DNA of 8,534 nt. It comes from Bacillota bacterium (lineage in GTDB: Bacteria > Bacillota > Dethiobacteria > DTU022). Location: NCBI GenBank assembly GCA_012510325.1, contig JAAZIG010000010.1:1-8534 (forward strand). Direction: 5' to 3'. Under the pieces are notes generated by a model. It had not been told where the DNA came from and ran no database searches. It was given only the letters and a program-made list of their open reading frames with translations. How positions within the stretch are numbered: position 1 is the stretch's first letter; each line of letters starts with the position of its first letter. The position numbers were made by a program, and so were the translations under genes. This document shows, one piece after another, positions 1-8,144 of this stretch.

Positions 1-2042
<2,042 letters not shown>

Positions 2043-2048
2043 CAAAAT

Positions 2049-2056
2049 ACCTCCTT
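2049..2056 (-). promoter_or_regulatory. Ribosome binding site of fadN
   Basis: Read on the minus strand, AAGGAGGT lies six bases before the ATG at 2042. This strong match to the 16S rRNA tail fixes the fadN start; the protein then begins MAVKEIRKAAVLGAG, as expected for the start of a Rossmann fold. Confidence 0.85.
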
Positions 2057-2094
2057 TTTACTCTCGTTCTTTCACACCTTCTGAAAAAATCACC

Positions 2095-2295
2095 TTACCT
2101 CTTTCCCAGCAGGTCGTCTGCGGGACCCTCTTCGGCATGATCCGTGTTCTTGCGAGGTCGGCCCCGCGGGTCATCGCTTTTCCAGTGAGCCCCTGAGTGC
2201 CAAAACGTTTCGGATGCTGCGGAAAAGCCCTTCAGTTGACCCCCTGCGATCACCTCCCTATAGATTTTTTTTATACCTGAATTATTTTCGGTCAT
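2095..2295 (-). CDS. Possible small hydrophilic protein of unknown function, upstream of fadN
   Basis: A 66-codon ORF on the same strand as fadN, ending 52 bases before its ATG. I do not recognise the protein. It begins MTENNSGIKKIYREVIAGG, then has a central stretch with ETFWHSGAHWKSDDPRG (two Trp, two His) and a charged tail containing DHAEEGPADD. There is no signal peptide, membrane segment or Cys. In favour: A-rich early codons followed by GC-rich codons like those of the neighbours, an upstream in-frame stop with no earlier ATG, and position in a would-be fadN operon. Against: the sequence before the ATG (CCGAGAAAG) is a poor ribosome binding site, and no family is recognised. A perfect anti-16S stretch (GGAGGTGATC, 2248-2257) lies inside the ORF but too far from any usable downstream start. 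It could instead be untranslated fadN leader. Confidence 0.35.
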   Translation of the reverse strand: MTENNSGIKKIYREVIAGGQLKGFSAASETFWHSGAHWKSDDPRGRPRKNTDHAEEGPADDLLGKR

Positions 2296-2425
2296 CTTTC
2301 TCGGTGTGGTGAATCCCGGCTGTTTGATTGTTACGGAGCGGTTCTCCAGCAGGCCGTATCGCGATTGCGGCCGGTGGCGGTTGCTTTTCCATAGATGTGT
2401 TTATCTTTCGCCATTGAGCGGGTGC

Positions 2426-2452
2426 GGATCCCCCTGCTGCGGTCAGGGATCC
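2426..2452. repeat. Inverted repeat / hairpin
   Basis: GGATCCC at 2426-2432 pairs perfectly with GGGATCC at 2446-2452 around a 13-base loop. The right arm is itself part of a 10-base palindrome, AGGGATCCCT, at 2445-2454. No T-run follows on either strand, so a terminator is not supported; a protein-binding site or chance structure is possible. Confidence 0.4.
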
Positions 2453-2536
2453 CTAAAAATTTCTTCGGTCGGGGTGCCAATGCGCTGAAGCCCTCCAGTT
2501 TATGCGAAAAATGAACGAATATTCTTTTGCCTCTCT

Positions 2537-2565
2537 ATTTTATATTTTATATGAATAAAAATCAA
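2537..2565 (-). promoter_or_regulatory. Candidate sigma-A promoter reading toward fadN
   Basis: On the minus strand, TTGATT (2565-2560) and TAAAAT (2542-2537) are separated by 17 bases, in the most AT-rich part of the gap. It matches 4/6 and 5/6 of the housekeeping consensus. It would give a leader of about 490 bases before fadN, or about 235 before the possible small ORF. AT-rich DNA makes chance matches easy, so confidence is low. Confidence 0.3.
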
Positions 2566-2608
2566 GCCTTTGGGGAGATATATGTGGATGATTTCTAAAA
2601 TTGATTTT

Positions 2609-2647
2609 ACGGGGAAGATTTAAAGAAAAGGGATCAACACGGGGAAG
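2609..2647. repeat. Direct repeat ACGGGGAAG, 30-base period, with spaced TTTAAA boxes
   Basis: ACGGGGAAG occurs at 2609-2617 and again at 2639-2647, exactly 30 bases apart. Each copy is followed within a few bases by TTTAAA (2619-2624 and 2651-2656), and a third TTTAAA is at 2685-2690. The array lies upstream of the predicted tig promoter. The spacing is near three helical turns, which would suit a regulator binding one DNA face, but no known regulator site is recognised. Confidence 0.4.
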
Positions 2648-2715
2648 CTGTTTAAAATCAGGCCCCGGTGAACAGCGGCGGTGTTTTAAATCCGGCCGGC
2701 GTCATTTTCAATGAG

Positions 2716-2745
2716 TTGTCAGCGATGTTTCAACTATGGTAAAAT
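2716..2745 (+). promoter_or_regulatory. Predicted sigma-A promoter of the tig-clpP-clpX operon
   Basis: TTGTCA (-35, 2716-2721) and TAAAAT (-10, 2740-2745) are spaced by 18 bases, each one mismatch from consensus. A TG at 2737-2738 one base before the -10 makes it an extended -10. Transcription would start near 2752, leaving a leader of roughly 100 bases before the tig ATG. Confidence 0.65.
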
Positions 2746-2855
2746 GAATGCACTTTAACAGCGGCGGACGGGTGCAGGAGGAGGGCATTTTGTTAGGCTA
2801 AGCGTTTACATTAATCGTGCCGGGCATATGATATGGTTGAAGGGGAGGAGCATAA

Positions 2856-4178
2856 ATGCTGTCCAGTTGGGAAAAAATAGAGCACAATAAAATAAAACTT
2901 GAAATAGAGGTTGCCGCTGTCGAGGTCGACAAGGCTCTACACAGAGCTTACCAGAGCGTGGTGAAAAAGATCAATCTGCCGGGGTTCAGGAAGGGCAGGG
3001 TTCCCCGGCGTGTTCTGGAAGCACATTTTGGACCGGAAGTTTTGCACCAGGATGCCCTGGAGCTTTTGATACCGCCGGCATACGATGAGGCGATTGCGGG
3101 AGTGGATGAGGAACCGATCGATCAGCCTCAGTTTGATTTTGATACCATTGAAGCGGGCCGGCCGTTTCATTTTGAGGCGGTGGTGGAGATCATTCCCCCG
3201 GTGGAGCTCGGCGAATATAAAGGGCTGGAGATAGAGCAGGAAAAAGTGGAAATTACGGAAGAGGACCTGGAAAAGCATCTTGAGTCGCTGCGGGAACAGC
3301 ATGCCCGGCTGGTGACCCTTGAGGAGAGCGAGCAGGAGATTAAGGAAGGCGATCTGGCGGTGATCGATTTTCTGGGATTTGTCGACGGGGAAGCTTTCCC
3401 CGGAGGCGAAGCGGAAAACTATTCCCTTGAGCTCGGTTCGAAGACTTTTATCCCCGGATTTGAAGAGCAGGTTGCCGGGATGAAGAAGGATGAAGAAAAA
3501 AAGATTGAGGTTGCCTTCCCTGATGATTACCATGAGGAGAATCTGGCCGGTAAAGAAGTTCTTTTCAAGGTTAAGTTAAAGGAGATCAAGCAGAAGCAGC
3601 TCCCCGAGTTGGGAGATGATTTTGTCAGGGAGATCAGCGAGCTGGAAACTTTGGCTGAATTCAAGGATGATCTCCGGGAGCGCCTGGAAAAGGCAGCTGC
3701 GGAGAAAGCCAAGACAGAGCTCGAAGAGGCGCTTGTTGATCAGATATCCGCAGCTTCGCAGGTTGAACTTCCTGAAACACTGGTGGAGCGGCAGATCGAC
3801 CGGATGCTCGGGGAGATGGACCAGTATCTGCGTTACCAGGGGCTGACCCTGGATAAGTTTGCCGAGCTTGCCGGAAAAACTATGGAAGAACTTCGCGAGG
3901 AGAAAAAGGCGGAGGCGGAGAAGAGAACCAAGGCTAATCTGGTTCTCGATGCGGTGGTAAAAAAAGAAGGGATCGCTGTTGACGACAGCGAAATAGATGC
4001 CAGGATTGCGGAGCTTTCCGAGCGGCATCAGGACCAACCGGAACGGGTCAAAGAGATCTTCGAAAAACAGGGGCGGCTGCCTCTGTTAAAAGAAGAGCTT
4101 CGCATCCGCAAAGCCATCGATTTGCTCGTCCGGGAGGCAAAAATAACAGAGGTTAACCAGGTTGAAAAAGCAGACTGA
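2856..4178 (+). CDS. tig: Trigger factor, ribosome-associated chaperone and prolyl isomerase
   Basis: A 440-residue protein, close to the usual 430 of the family. Trigger factor docks at the ribosome exit tunnel and shields nascent chains. N-terminal ribosome-binding domain at about 1-145 with the signature loop GFRKGRVP at 43-50 (the more common form is GFRxGK; here the last basic residue is Arg). FKBP-type prolyl isomerase domain at about 160-245, including GDLAVIDFLGFVDG and the FIPGFEEQVAGMKKDE segment. The helical, highly charged substrate-binding C-terminal domain fills 250-440. The ATG is preceded by GGGGAGGAG (2842-2850) at good spacing, and the protein starts as the family does (MLSSWEKIEHNKIKLEIEV). 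It is first in a tight cluster with clpP 19 bases downstream, so it is probably cotranscribed with the ClpXP genes. Confidence 0.97.
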   Translation: MLSSWEKIEHNKIKLEIEVAAVEVDKALHRAYQSVVKKINLPGFRKGRVPRRVLEAHFGPEVLHQDALELLIPPAYDEAIAGVDEEPIDQPQFDFDTIEAGRPFHFEAVVEIIPPVELGEYKGLEIEQEKVEITEEDLEKHLESLREQHARLVTLEESEQEIKEGDLAVIDFLGFVDGEAFPGGEAENYSLELGSKTFIPGFEEQVAGMKKDEEKKIEVAFPDDYHEENLAGKEVLFKVKLKEIKQKQLPELGDDFVREISELETLAEFKDDLRERLEKAAAEKAKTELEEALVDQISAASQVELPETLVERQIDRMLGEMDQYLRYQGLTLDKFAELAGKTMEELREEKKAEAEKRTKANLVLDAVVKKEGIAVDDSEIDARIAELSERHQDQPERVKEIFEKQGRLPLLKEELRIRKAIDLLVREAKITEVNQVEKAD

Positions 4179-4197
4179 AAAGGAGGCCTGTTCAAAG

Positions 4198-4785
4198 ATG
4201 AGCATTCTAGTGCCGATGGTTGTTGAGCAGAGCAGCCGCGGCGAAAGAGCTTATGACATCTATTCGAGATTGCTGAAAGACAGGATTATCTTTGTGGGCA
4301 GCGCCATCGATGATCATGTGGCCAATCTCATTGTAGCCCAGATGCTTTTTTTGGAATCGGAAGATCCTGATAAGGATATCAATCTGTATATCAATTCACC
4401 GGGCGGCTCGGTCTATGCCGGGATGGCGATCTACGATACCATGCAGTATATTAAGCCGCCGGTATCGACCATCTGTGTCGGCCTGGCCGCAAGTTTCGGC
4501 GCGGTTCTGTTGGCCGCCGGGACTAAGGGGAAAAGAATGACCCTGCCGCATTCACGGATCATGTTGCATCAGCCCGCCGGAGGGGCGCAGGGCCAGGCGG
4601 TGGATATTGAGATTCATGCCAAGGAGATATTGAAAGTGCGTGAAACCCTGAATGAGATTCTCTCGAAGCATACCGGGCAGCCGGTGGAGCGCATTGCCAA
4701 AGATACAGACCGCGATTTCTTCATCTCCGCTGAAGAGGCGAAGGAATATGGACTTGTGGATGAAGTTCTGGTTCACCGGCCTTAA
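4198..4785 (+). CDS. clpP: ATP-dependent Clp protease proteolytic subunit
   Basis: A 195-residue serine protease that forms the double-heptamer chamber fed by ClpX. The catalytic triad is intact: Ser99 in GLAASFGA, His124 in MLHQPAGG and Asp173 in TDRDFF, with the 25- and 49-residue spacings of E. coli ClpP (97/122/171). The substrate-binding NSPGGSVYAGMAIYDT segment is at 67-82. The nucleophile motif reads ASFGAVLL where most ClpPs have ASMGAFLL. A longer frame opens at a TTG at 4162 inside the end of tig, but the ATG at 4198 is chosen: AAGGAGG at about 4180-4186 serves it, and the product then begins MSILVPMVVEQSSRGERAYDIYSRLLKDRI in the usual ClpP way. ClpX starts 27 bases downstream, consistent with one transcript and coordinated ClpXP supply. 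Confidence 0.98.
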   Translation: MSILVPMVVEQSSRGERAYDIYSRLLKDRIIFVGSAIDDHVANLIVAQMLFLESEDPDKDINLYINSPGGSVYAGMAIYDTMQYIKPPVSTICVGLAASFGAVLLAAGTKGKRMTLPHSRIMLHQPAGGAQGQAVDIEIHAKEILKVRETLNEILSKHTGQPVERIAKDTDRDFFISAEEAKEYGLVDEVLVHRP

Positions 4786-4812
4786 TCTATTTGAGCGGGG
4801 TGAAACGGAGTA

Positions 4813-6072
4813 ATGTTTAAATTTACCGATGAAAAAGGACAGCTGAAATGTTCGTTTTGCGGAAAGACTCAGGATCAGGTGCGGAAACTTGTCGCCGGTC
4901 CGGGGGTCTATATCTGCGATGAATGTATCGAGCTGTGCAACGAGATTATCGAAGAGGAGATCGGCGAAGAGGGCGATCTGGATTTTGTCGATCTGCTGAA
5001 ACCGCAGGAGATCAAACAGTCTCTGGATCAGTATGTTATCGGTCAGGAAGAGGCCAAGAGGGTGCTTTCGGTGGCGGTTTACAACCACTACAAACGGATC
5101 AACGCCGCCCAGAAGCTGGAGGAAGTGGAGCTGCAGAAAAGTAACATTGTGCTCATCGGGCCGACGGGGACAGGGAAGACTCTTCTGGCGCAGACTCTGG
5201 CCCGGATCTTGAACGTTCCCTTTGCCATCGCCGACGCCACCTCACTGACCGAGGCGGGCTATGTCGGTGAAGATGTGGAGAACATTTTGCTGAAGCTCAT
5301 TCAGGCTGCCGACTATGATATCGAGAAAGCGGAAAAGGGGATTGTCTATATCGATGAGATCGACAAGATCGCCAGGAAAACCGACAACCCCTCCATCACC
5401 CGCGATGTCTCCGGGGAAGGGGTTCAGCAGGCGCTGTTGAAAATTCTCGAAGGGACCGTCGCCAGTGTTCCCCCCCAGGGGGGGCGCAAGCATCCGCATC
5501 AGGAGTTTATGCAGATCGATACCACCGATATCCTTTTCATCTGCGGCGGCGCCTTTGACGGCCTGGAGAAGATCATTCAGAGCCGTGTCAGCAAAAAGGG
5601 AATCGGTTTTGGAGCGGATGTGCAGAGCATCAATCAGGAGAATATCGGCTCCATTCTCAGCCAGATCCTGCCTCAGGATCTGCTCAAGTATGGGCTGATT
5701 CCCGAATTTGTCGGCCGAATCCCGGTTATCGCCACCCTTGATGCCCTCGACGAGGAGGCGCTGATCCGCATCCTCACCGAGCCGCGCAATGCTCTGGTGA
5801 AGCAGTATCAGAAAATGTTTGAGCTCGACGGTGTTTCTCTCGAATTCAAGGAGGGCTCCCTGGAGGTGGTTGCCGATGAAGCGATCAAGCGCAGCACCGG
5901 CGCCCGGGGACTGCGGGCGATCATGGAAGAGGTGCTCCTCGATGTAATGTTTGAGCTGCCCTCCCGTGACGATGTCAGCCGCTGTGTGATTACCCGCGAA
6001 GTGGTCCTGGAAAGGGAAAAGCCGATCCTGGTCACCGAGGATAAACGGAAGAAAAAAGAGGTAACCGCCTGA
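4813..6072 (+). CDS. clpX: ClpX, ATP-dependent unfoldase subunit of ClpXP
   Basis: A 419-residue AAA+ unfoldase of normal length that threads tagged or misfolded proteins into ClpP. N-terminal zinc-binding dimerisation domain with four cysteines at 13, 16, 35 and 38. Walker A GPTGTGKT at 116-123; pore loop GYVGEDVEN at 149-157; Walker B VYIDEID at 178-184; RKH pore loop at 225-227; IGF at 264-266, the loop that docks in ClpP; arginine finger GRIP with Arg302; sensor II GARGLR at 363-368. The IGF loop shows that this ClpX is a true ClpP partner. The ATG is preceded by GGGGTGA (4797-4803) nine bases upstream; a second GGAG (4807-4810) is too close to be the main site. The gene ends just before a strong terminator, so it probably closes the operon. 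Confidence 0.99.
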   Translation: MFKFTDEKGQLKCSFCGKTQDQVRKLVAGPGVYICDECIELCNEIIEEEIGEEGDLDFVDLLKPQEIKQSLDQYVIGQEEAKRVLSVAVYNHYKRINAAQKLEEVELQKSNIVLIGPTGTGKTLLAQTLARILNVPFAIADATSLTEAGYVGEDVENILLKLIQAADYDIEKAEKGIVYIDEIDKIARKTDNPSITRDVSGEGVQQALLKILEGTVASVPPQGGRKHPHQEFMQIDTTDILFICGGAFDGLEKIIQSRVSKKGIGFGADVQSINQENIGSILSQILPQDLLKYGLIPEFVGRIPVIATLDALDEEALIRILTEPRNALVKQYQKMFELDGVSLEFKEGSLEVVADEAIKRSTGARGLRAIMEEVLLDVMFELPSRDDVSRCVITREVVLEREKPILVTEDKRKKKEVTA

Positions 6073-6117
6073 GCCGATTTTCGGCGCCGCCTTGAAAAGC
6101 GGCTGGAAATGAAAATG

Positions 6118-6160
6118 AAAGGGCTGCAGCTTTGCCAACGGCAAAGGGGCAGCCCTTTTT
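6118..6160 (+). terminator. Rho-independent terminator after clpX
   Basis: AAAGGGCTGC...CTTTGCC, loop AAC, then GGCAAAG...GCAGCCCTTT form a long, nearly perfect stem running straight into five Ts (6156-6160). Two smaller hairpins (GCCGA/TCGGC at 6073-6085 and GCCGC/GCGGC at 6086-6103) lie between the clpX stop and this stem. It should end most tig-clpP-clpX transcripts and separate them from lonB. The A-run on the other side means it could also work in reverse. Confidence 0.88.
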
Positions 6161-6282
6161 GCTGGTGCGCCGGGCATGGGTGCCGCCACCGGGCGATCCT
6201 GCCGGAACCGCTGCATGGCGAAGAATTACGGCGGTGCTTCGCAGGGAACGGTTGCTTGGTTAAAGGGTGGTCCCATCACCGA

Positions 6283-6310
6283 TTGGAGCGGTTTTCTGCG
6301 GGATAAAATT
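6283..6310 (+). promoter_or_regulatory. Candidate lonB promoter, sigma-A or forespore sigma-F-like
   Basis: Since a strong terminator precedes lonB, it needs its own start. GGATAAAATT at 6301-6310 matches most of the forespore sigma-F -10 pattern (about GGNRAHAHTR, from memory), with only a partial -35 near 6281-6285 (GATTG against GYWTA). Read as sigma-A it would be TTGGAG (6283-6288), a short 15-base spacer and TAAAAT (6304-6309). B. subtilis lonB is known to be sigma-F dependent. Neither reading is strong. Confidence 0.25.
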
Positions 6311-6316
6311 AAGGTG

Positions 6317-6348
6317 AAAGGGGATAATATTGGCTGAAAAGCGGGGTG
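6317..6348 (+). promoter_or_regulatory. Two ribosome binding sites offering alternative lonB starts
   Basis: AAAGGGG at 6317-6323 precedes a TTG codon at 6330 by six bases. GGGGTGA at about 6342-6348 precedes an in-frame ATG at 6354 by about five. The ATG gives a protein that lines up with the start of Bacillus LonB; the TTG would add eight residues (MAEKRGDH) before the membrane anchor. Confidence 0.5.
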
Positions 6349-6353
6349 ACCAT

Positions 6354-8000
6354 ATGGATAATTTTGCGGGGATTATCGGCCTGGTGCAGGTTTTCTTCGC
6401 CATTGTTATCGGCCTCTATTTTTTTAATCTGCTGCGCAACCAGCAGAGCAGCCGTGTGGCGGTGGACAAGGAATCGCGCAAAGAGATGGATCAGCTGGAG
6501 CGGCTCCGCCGGATCTCCTTGACCGAACCGCTTTCAGAAAAAACACGGCCGAAAACTTTCGACGAGATAATCGGCCAAAAGGACGGGCTGAAAGCGCTCC
6601 GGGCTGCTCTTTGCGGGCCCAACCCGCAGCATGTCATTCTCTACGGCCCTCCCGGAACCGGGAAGACCGCCGCGGCCCGCCTTGTTCTGAATGAGGCCAG
6701 GAAGAACCCGCTCAGCCCCTTCGGCAGGGAGGCCTGCTTTACCGAACTCGATGCCAATACGGCGCGCTTTGATGAGCGCGGCATTGCCGATCCCCTCATC
6801 GGCACGGTGCACGATCCCATCTACCAGGGCGCCGGACCGCTCGGGATGGCCGGTATTCCCCAGCCCAAGCCGGGGGCGGTGACCAAGGCTCACGGAGGGG
6901 TTCTCTTTATCGACGAGATCGGTGAGCTCCATCCCATCCAGATCAACAAGCTGCTCAAAGTGCTCGAGGATCGCAAGGTCTTTCTGGAAAGTGCTTACTA
7001 CAATAGTGAAGACGGTAACATCCCGCGCCATATCCATGAGATTTTCAGGCACGGGCTGCCGGCTGATTTCCGCCTTATCGGGGCGACCACGCGCATGCCC
7101 CATGAGCTGCCCCCGGCGATCCGCTCCCGCTGCCTTGAAATATTTTTTAGCGGACTTTCACCGCTGGAGATACGGGTTATTACGGAAAATGCGGCGCGGC
7201 GCATCGAATTTGGCATTGCCGAGGAGGCGCTTGCGGTGGTCACCCGCTTTGCTGCCAACGGTCGCGAGGCGGTAAATATCATTCAGATGGCTGCCGGCAT
7301 TGCCCTGGGGGAGGGGCGCAAGGTGATCTCCGGGGAGGATATTGAATGGGTGGTCAACAGCACCCAGATTCCGCCGCGTCCGGAAAGAAAACCCCCGGAG
7401 AAGCCGCAGATCGGCTATGCCAACGGCCTTGCGGTCTATGGTCCCAATATGGGGACCCTCATCGAGGTGGAGGCGACGGCGCTGCCGGTAAAGTCGGGCC
7501 GTGGCAAGGTGACCATCACCGGCATTGTCGAAGAGGAGGAGATGGGCGGGCGGGGCCACATCGTTCGCCGCAAAGGCACGGCCAAGGGTTCGGCGGAGAT
7601 CGTCCTCACCGTGCTGAGCCGCTATACGGGCCTGAACCTGCATGACTACGATATCCATCTAAATTTCCCCGGGGGGACCCCCGTCGACGGGCCCTCCGCC
7701 GGGGTCAGCATGGCCGCGGCGGTCTACTCCTGCCTGACCGGGGAGCCGGTCGATCCGCTTACCGCGATGACCGGTGAGATTTCAGTGCGCGGTTTGATCC
7801 GGCCGGTGGGCGGTATACCGGCGAAGATCGAAGCGGCTGTCGATGCGGGGATTAAAAAGATATTGATTCCGCAGTTTAACTGGCAGGAGGGTTTCAAACG
7901 CCACCGCTTAACCGAGATTGTCCCGGTGAACAGTATTGAAGAGGCCTTCGGAGAACTGTTTTTAAAAAGCGAGCCGATGGTGGTGCTTCCTTCCCCTTGA
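6354..8000 (+). CDS. lonB: LonB, membrane-anchored Lon-type ATP-dependent protease
   Basis: A 548-residue protein from the ATG (556 if the upstream TTG at 6330 is used), against about 552 for Bacillus subtilis LonB, which it resembles throughout. A hydrophobic segment at about residues 4-25 (IIGLVQVFFAIVIGLYFF) anchors it to the membrane. AAA+ module: Walker A GPPGTGKT at 98-105, Walker B VLFIDE at 183-188, sensor-like GATT at 242-245, and the arginine pair RSR at 257-259. The C-terminal Lon protease domain has the catalytic dyad Ser448 in PVDGPSAGVS and Lys491 in GGIPAKIEAA. It lacks the N-terminal substrate-binding domain of LonA. In B. subtilis LonB acts in the forespore, so its presence suggests a spore former (inference). 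It follows the clpX terminator and precedes lonA, the conserved Bacillus order. Confidence 0.96.
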   Translation: MDNFAGIIGLVQVFFAIVIGLYFFNLLRNQQSSRVAVDKESRKEMDQLERLRRISLTEPLSEKTRPKTFDEIIGQKDGLKALRAALCGPNPQHVILYGPPGTGKTAAARLVLNEARKNPLSPFGREACFTELDANTARFDERGIADPLIGTVHDPIYQGAGPLGMAGIPQPKPGAVTKAHGGVLFIDEIGELHPIQINKLLKVLEDRKVFLESAYYNSEDGNIPRHIHEIFRHGLPADFRLIGATTRMPHELPPAIRSRCLEIFFSGLSPLEIRVITENAARRIEFGIAEEALAVVTRFAANGREAVNIIQMAAGIALGEGRKVISGEDIEWVVNSTQIPPRPERKPPEKPQIGYANGLAVYGPNMGTLIEVEATALPVKSGRGKVTITGIVEEEEMGGRGHIVRRKGTAKGSAEIVLTVLSRYTGLNLHDYDIHLNFPGGTPVDGPSAGVSMAAAVYSCLTGEPVDPLTAMTGEISVRGLIRPVGGIPAKIEAAVDAGIKKILIPQFNWQEGFKRHRLTEIVPVNSIEEAFGELFLKSEPMVVLPSP

Positions 8001-8056
8001 GCAGGACGGTGGCGGCGCCGGTGGCGGGGTTTCTTTCGGCGGGCGGTGGGGACAAC

Positions 8057-8115
8057 AAAAAAGGAGAAGTTGAAACGGGGAGCGAATAAGGTTTAACACA
8101 GCTTCTCGTTTTTTT
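8057..8115 (+). terminator. Probable terminator or attenuator between lonB and lonA
   Basis: GAGAAG (8064-8069) pairs with CTTCTC (8102-8107), followed by G and seven Ts (8109-8115); AAAAAA at 8057-8062 can pair with the T-run. Inner pairing of TTGAAAC with GTTTAA (one bulge) extends the stem. The large loop and internal mismatches make it weaker than the clpX terminator, so some read-through from lonB into lonA is likely. I see no clear promoter between it and the lonA start. Confidence 0.5.
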
Positions 8116-8144
8116 CATGTATCTTTACTGGAGGTGACAAGGCG

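Larger units (their letters stand above)
2043..2855. other. Divergent intergenic region between fadN and tig
   Basis: About 0.8 kb separates the two divergent genes. The part next to fadN (2043-2300) may encode a small protein. The stretch 2300-2515 is GC-rich with no convincing ORF and one palindromic hairpin. From 2516 to 2660 the DNA is strongly AT-rich, with a minus-strand promoter candidate and short direct repeats. From 2700 the tig promoter and leader follow. I see no tRNA, no recognisable riboswitch or T-box consensus, no CIRCE and no paired CtsR sites here. Confidence 0.7.

Noticed and set aside
2190..2215. Sigma-54-like TGGCAC on the minus strand upstream of fadN
   Set aside because: The GG and GC pairs are 11 rather than 12 bases apart, and the -12 element (TTGC) is absent.
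2306..2488. A 60-codon plus-strand ORF in the intergenic region
   Set aside because: It has no ribosome binding site, improbable composition and overlaps a hairpin; no protein-like features.
2666..2680. A 15-base match (CGGTGAACAGCGGCG) to 500-514 within fadN
   Set aside because: One copy is in coding sequence with a conserved reading frame, and there is no wider similarity; likely coincidence, although its core is part of the promoter-flanking repeat reported above.
2833..2880. A 15-codon ORF overlapping the start of tig
   Set aside because: No ribosome binding site before its ATG, and it runs into conserved tig codons.
4046..4052. CtsR-type heptad GGTCAAA
   Set aside because: Single half-site inside the tig coding sequence; the second heptad is missing.
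4162..4197. N-terminal extension of ClpP from a TTG inside tig
   Set aside because: The added 12 residues are unlike ClpP N-termini and the internal ATG has a proper AAGGAGG site.
5242..6216. A 324-codon open frame on the minus strand, opposite clpX
   Set aside because: It is antisense to a fully conserved clpX, crosses the clpX terminator, and its product resembles no family. It is explained by the codon bias of clpX.
6262..6280. T-box-like GGGTGGTCCC ahead of lonB
   Set aside because: It departs from the T-box core (GGGTGGTACCGCG), there is no stem I or downstream terminator, and lonB is not a T-box target.
8070..8096. Eight-codon ORF (TTG start) between lonB and lonA
   Set aside because: Its AAGGAG is only three bases from the TTG, too close, and the stretch is better explained as one arm and the loop of a terminator hairpin.
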